Origin: Agrypnia vestita
Lineage: Eukaryota > Arthropoda > Insecta > Trichoptera > Phryganeidae
DNA: 64,000 nucleotides
Assembly: GCA_016648135.1 (NCBI GenBank)
Contig: JADDOH010000318.1
Span: forward strand, 40,022-104,021
Reading direction: 5' to 3'
Shown here piece by piece: positions 63,100-64,000 of this stretch. The position numbers and the translations under genes were made by a program. Each line of letters begins with the position of its first letter. The stretch's first letter is position 1. Below the pieces are notes generated by a model. It was given only the letters and a program-made list of their open reading frames with translations, was not told the DNA's origin and searched no databases.

Positions 63100-64000
63100 T
63101 GAAATAATGTTATCATCGTTGGGCACTGAATATTAAAAAAAATTGCTTTTTATAAGTTCATTTTTTATAATAAATCAGCCGAGCTTTAAGTATTCAACGT
63201 GTAAGTATACGTGGGTACTAACCTGCTATCCTCGTATTCAATAATAATTCAATTCGATACCAAAAAAATCTCGTCTCTTGTTAATGCTGTAGCTTTATTT
63301 AGAAGATATTAATTTTTGATTGATGTTTGACAATTGTGAACAACTGAGAACTTGAAACAAATACCTTATTACACAGGGCATAGAAAGTAAAATATACTAT
63401 AATTAATTATGATTGAATACCAACTATTAAAAACAATTCGTGACTGTCAAAATACTATACAATATTACAAACTTTTATTATACACTATCTATTCAGAATA
63501 ATTTAACTAGATTATATTTTAATCAATCGTACAATGATTTTTTTAATGGGATATAGATAACAAAAAAATGGGTTTACATAAAGAAAAATACATATGTATT
63601 TAAAACTCCGCCCATTATCCCAATTTGAAGTGTCTTCAACCTGCTCTAGCAAAACTGAATAATATGTATATTTTAGAGTATTAATGTAATGTGAACTTGT
63701 AAAAATATTTAACAAAATAATTGATATATGTGTTCGATGGGTTCAGGTTGTTGTCAAGAATGTGGATGTTATGTAGTAGTGACTTTTTGAATAATGATGG
63801 AATATTTGCAAGAATATAAAACATCAACATTAAGGTAAGCACAATATGTATTGTATGTACGACACTTTTTTGTGTTGGGAGAAAAATAACCAACATTTTT
63901 AGAATGCTGGCTTATTCTAAAGAACTCCCGGCTTCTCTTATACGGGGTTTAACATGCAAATTTATATCAGATAAAGAAAAAGAATCAATGGCTCCACTGA
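63100..64000. other. A+T-rich DNA, nothing recognised
   Basis: Frames of 67-71 codons on the minus strand (63512-63896) have no motif. Confidence 0.5.

Overview
This is a strongly A+T-rich piece of an animal nuclear genome, most likely an insect. It carries a cecropia-type mariner, piggyBac-like elements ending at TTAA, RTE-type and CR1/jockey-like LINE fragments, Penelope-like retroelements and solo LTRs, a mixture typical of insects. Recurrent short TAGGTACCTA-like strings fit Lepidoptera, but this is weak and the order is not determined. I found no host gene, rRNA or functional tRNA. Almost everything recognisable is a mobile-element relic, and the rest is A+T-rich DNA without a supportable signal.

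Layout. 1-10 kb: a Penelope-type end pair (1.26-1.74 kb), a foldback MITE fragment, an RTE fragment (4.0 kb), two solo LTRs (5.2 and 7.3 kb) and LINE tails (8.9-10.3 kb). 10-20 kb: a solo LTR with exact target duplication (15.2 kb), a dispersed repeat (17 kb) and a tRNA-like plus satellite-like block (18.3-18.9 kb). 20-30 kb: LINE 3' ends, an old Penelope-like element with inverted ends (21.7-22.7 kb), an RTE tail (24.8 kb), an LTR (26.2-27.0 kb) holding other insertions, and more LINE 3' ends. 30-40 kb: an RTE relic (33 kb), a nearly intact mariner (34.0-35.3 kb) directly against a CR1/jockey-like LINE (35.3-37.6 kb) that carries a threefold 126-bp in-frame duplication, then minisatellite and GC-rich relics. 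40-50 kb: two solo LTRs, a young Penelope-like fragment (44.2-44.9 kb) with a GIY-YIG endonuclease between perfect 134-bp inverted repeats, a Tc1-type MITE, a foldback MITE, and a dispersed repeat interrupted by a TTAA MITE. 50-64 kb: an internally deleted piggyBac-like element, a Ty3-like LTR with a candidate primer site, LINE tails, a cluster of small Penelope-type foldbacks (59.2-60.9 kb) and a last solo LTR.

The most interesting signal is a set of hammerhead ribozymes. At least four copies have a complete catalytic core by eye (44.20 kb minus, 44.81 kb plus, 47.83 kb plus, 60.65 kb minus). About ten more are decayed or weaker relatives. Most belong to short elements whose ends share an AAGTGGTTAATACAAAGTT-like tail, and several sit in inverted pairs. 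All well-preserved copies share two features: one extra base between A9 and stem II, and a short palindromic stem III, which suggests cleavage as dimers. Penelope-like elements are known to carry hammerheads, so the class is known. The diversity, density and alternating-orientation arrays here, and the copies without any nearby protein, deserve attention.

All coordinates were read by eye. Boundaries marked approximate may be off by tens of bases.
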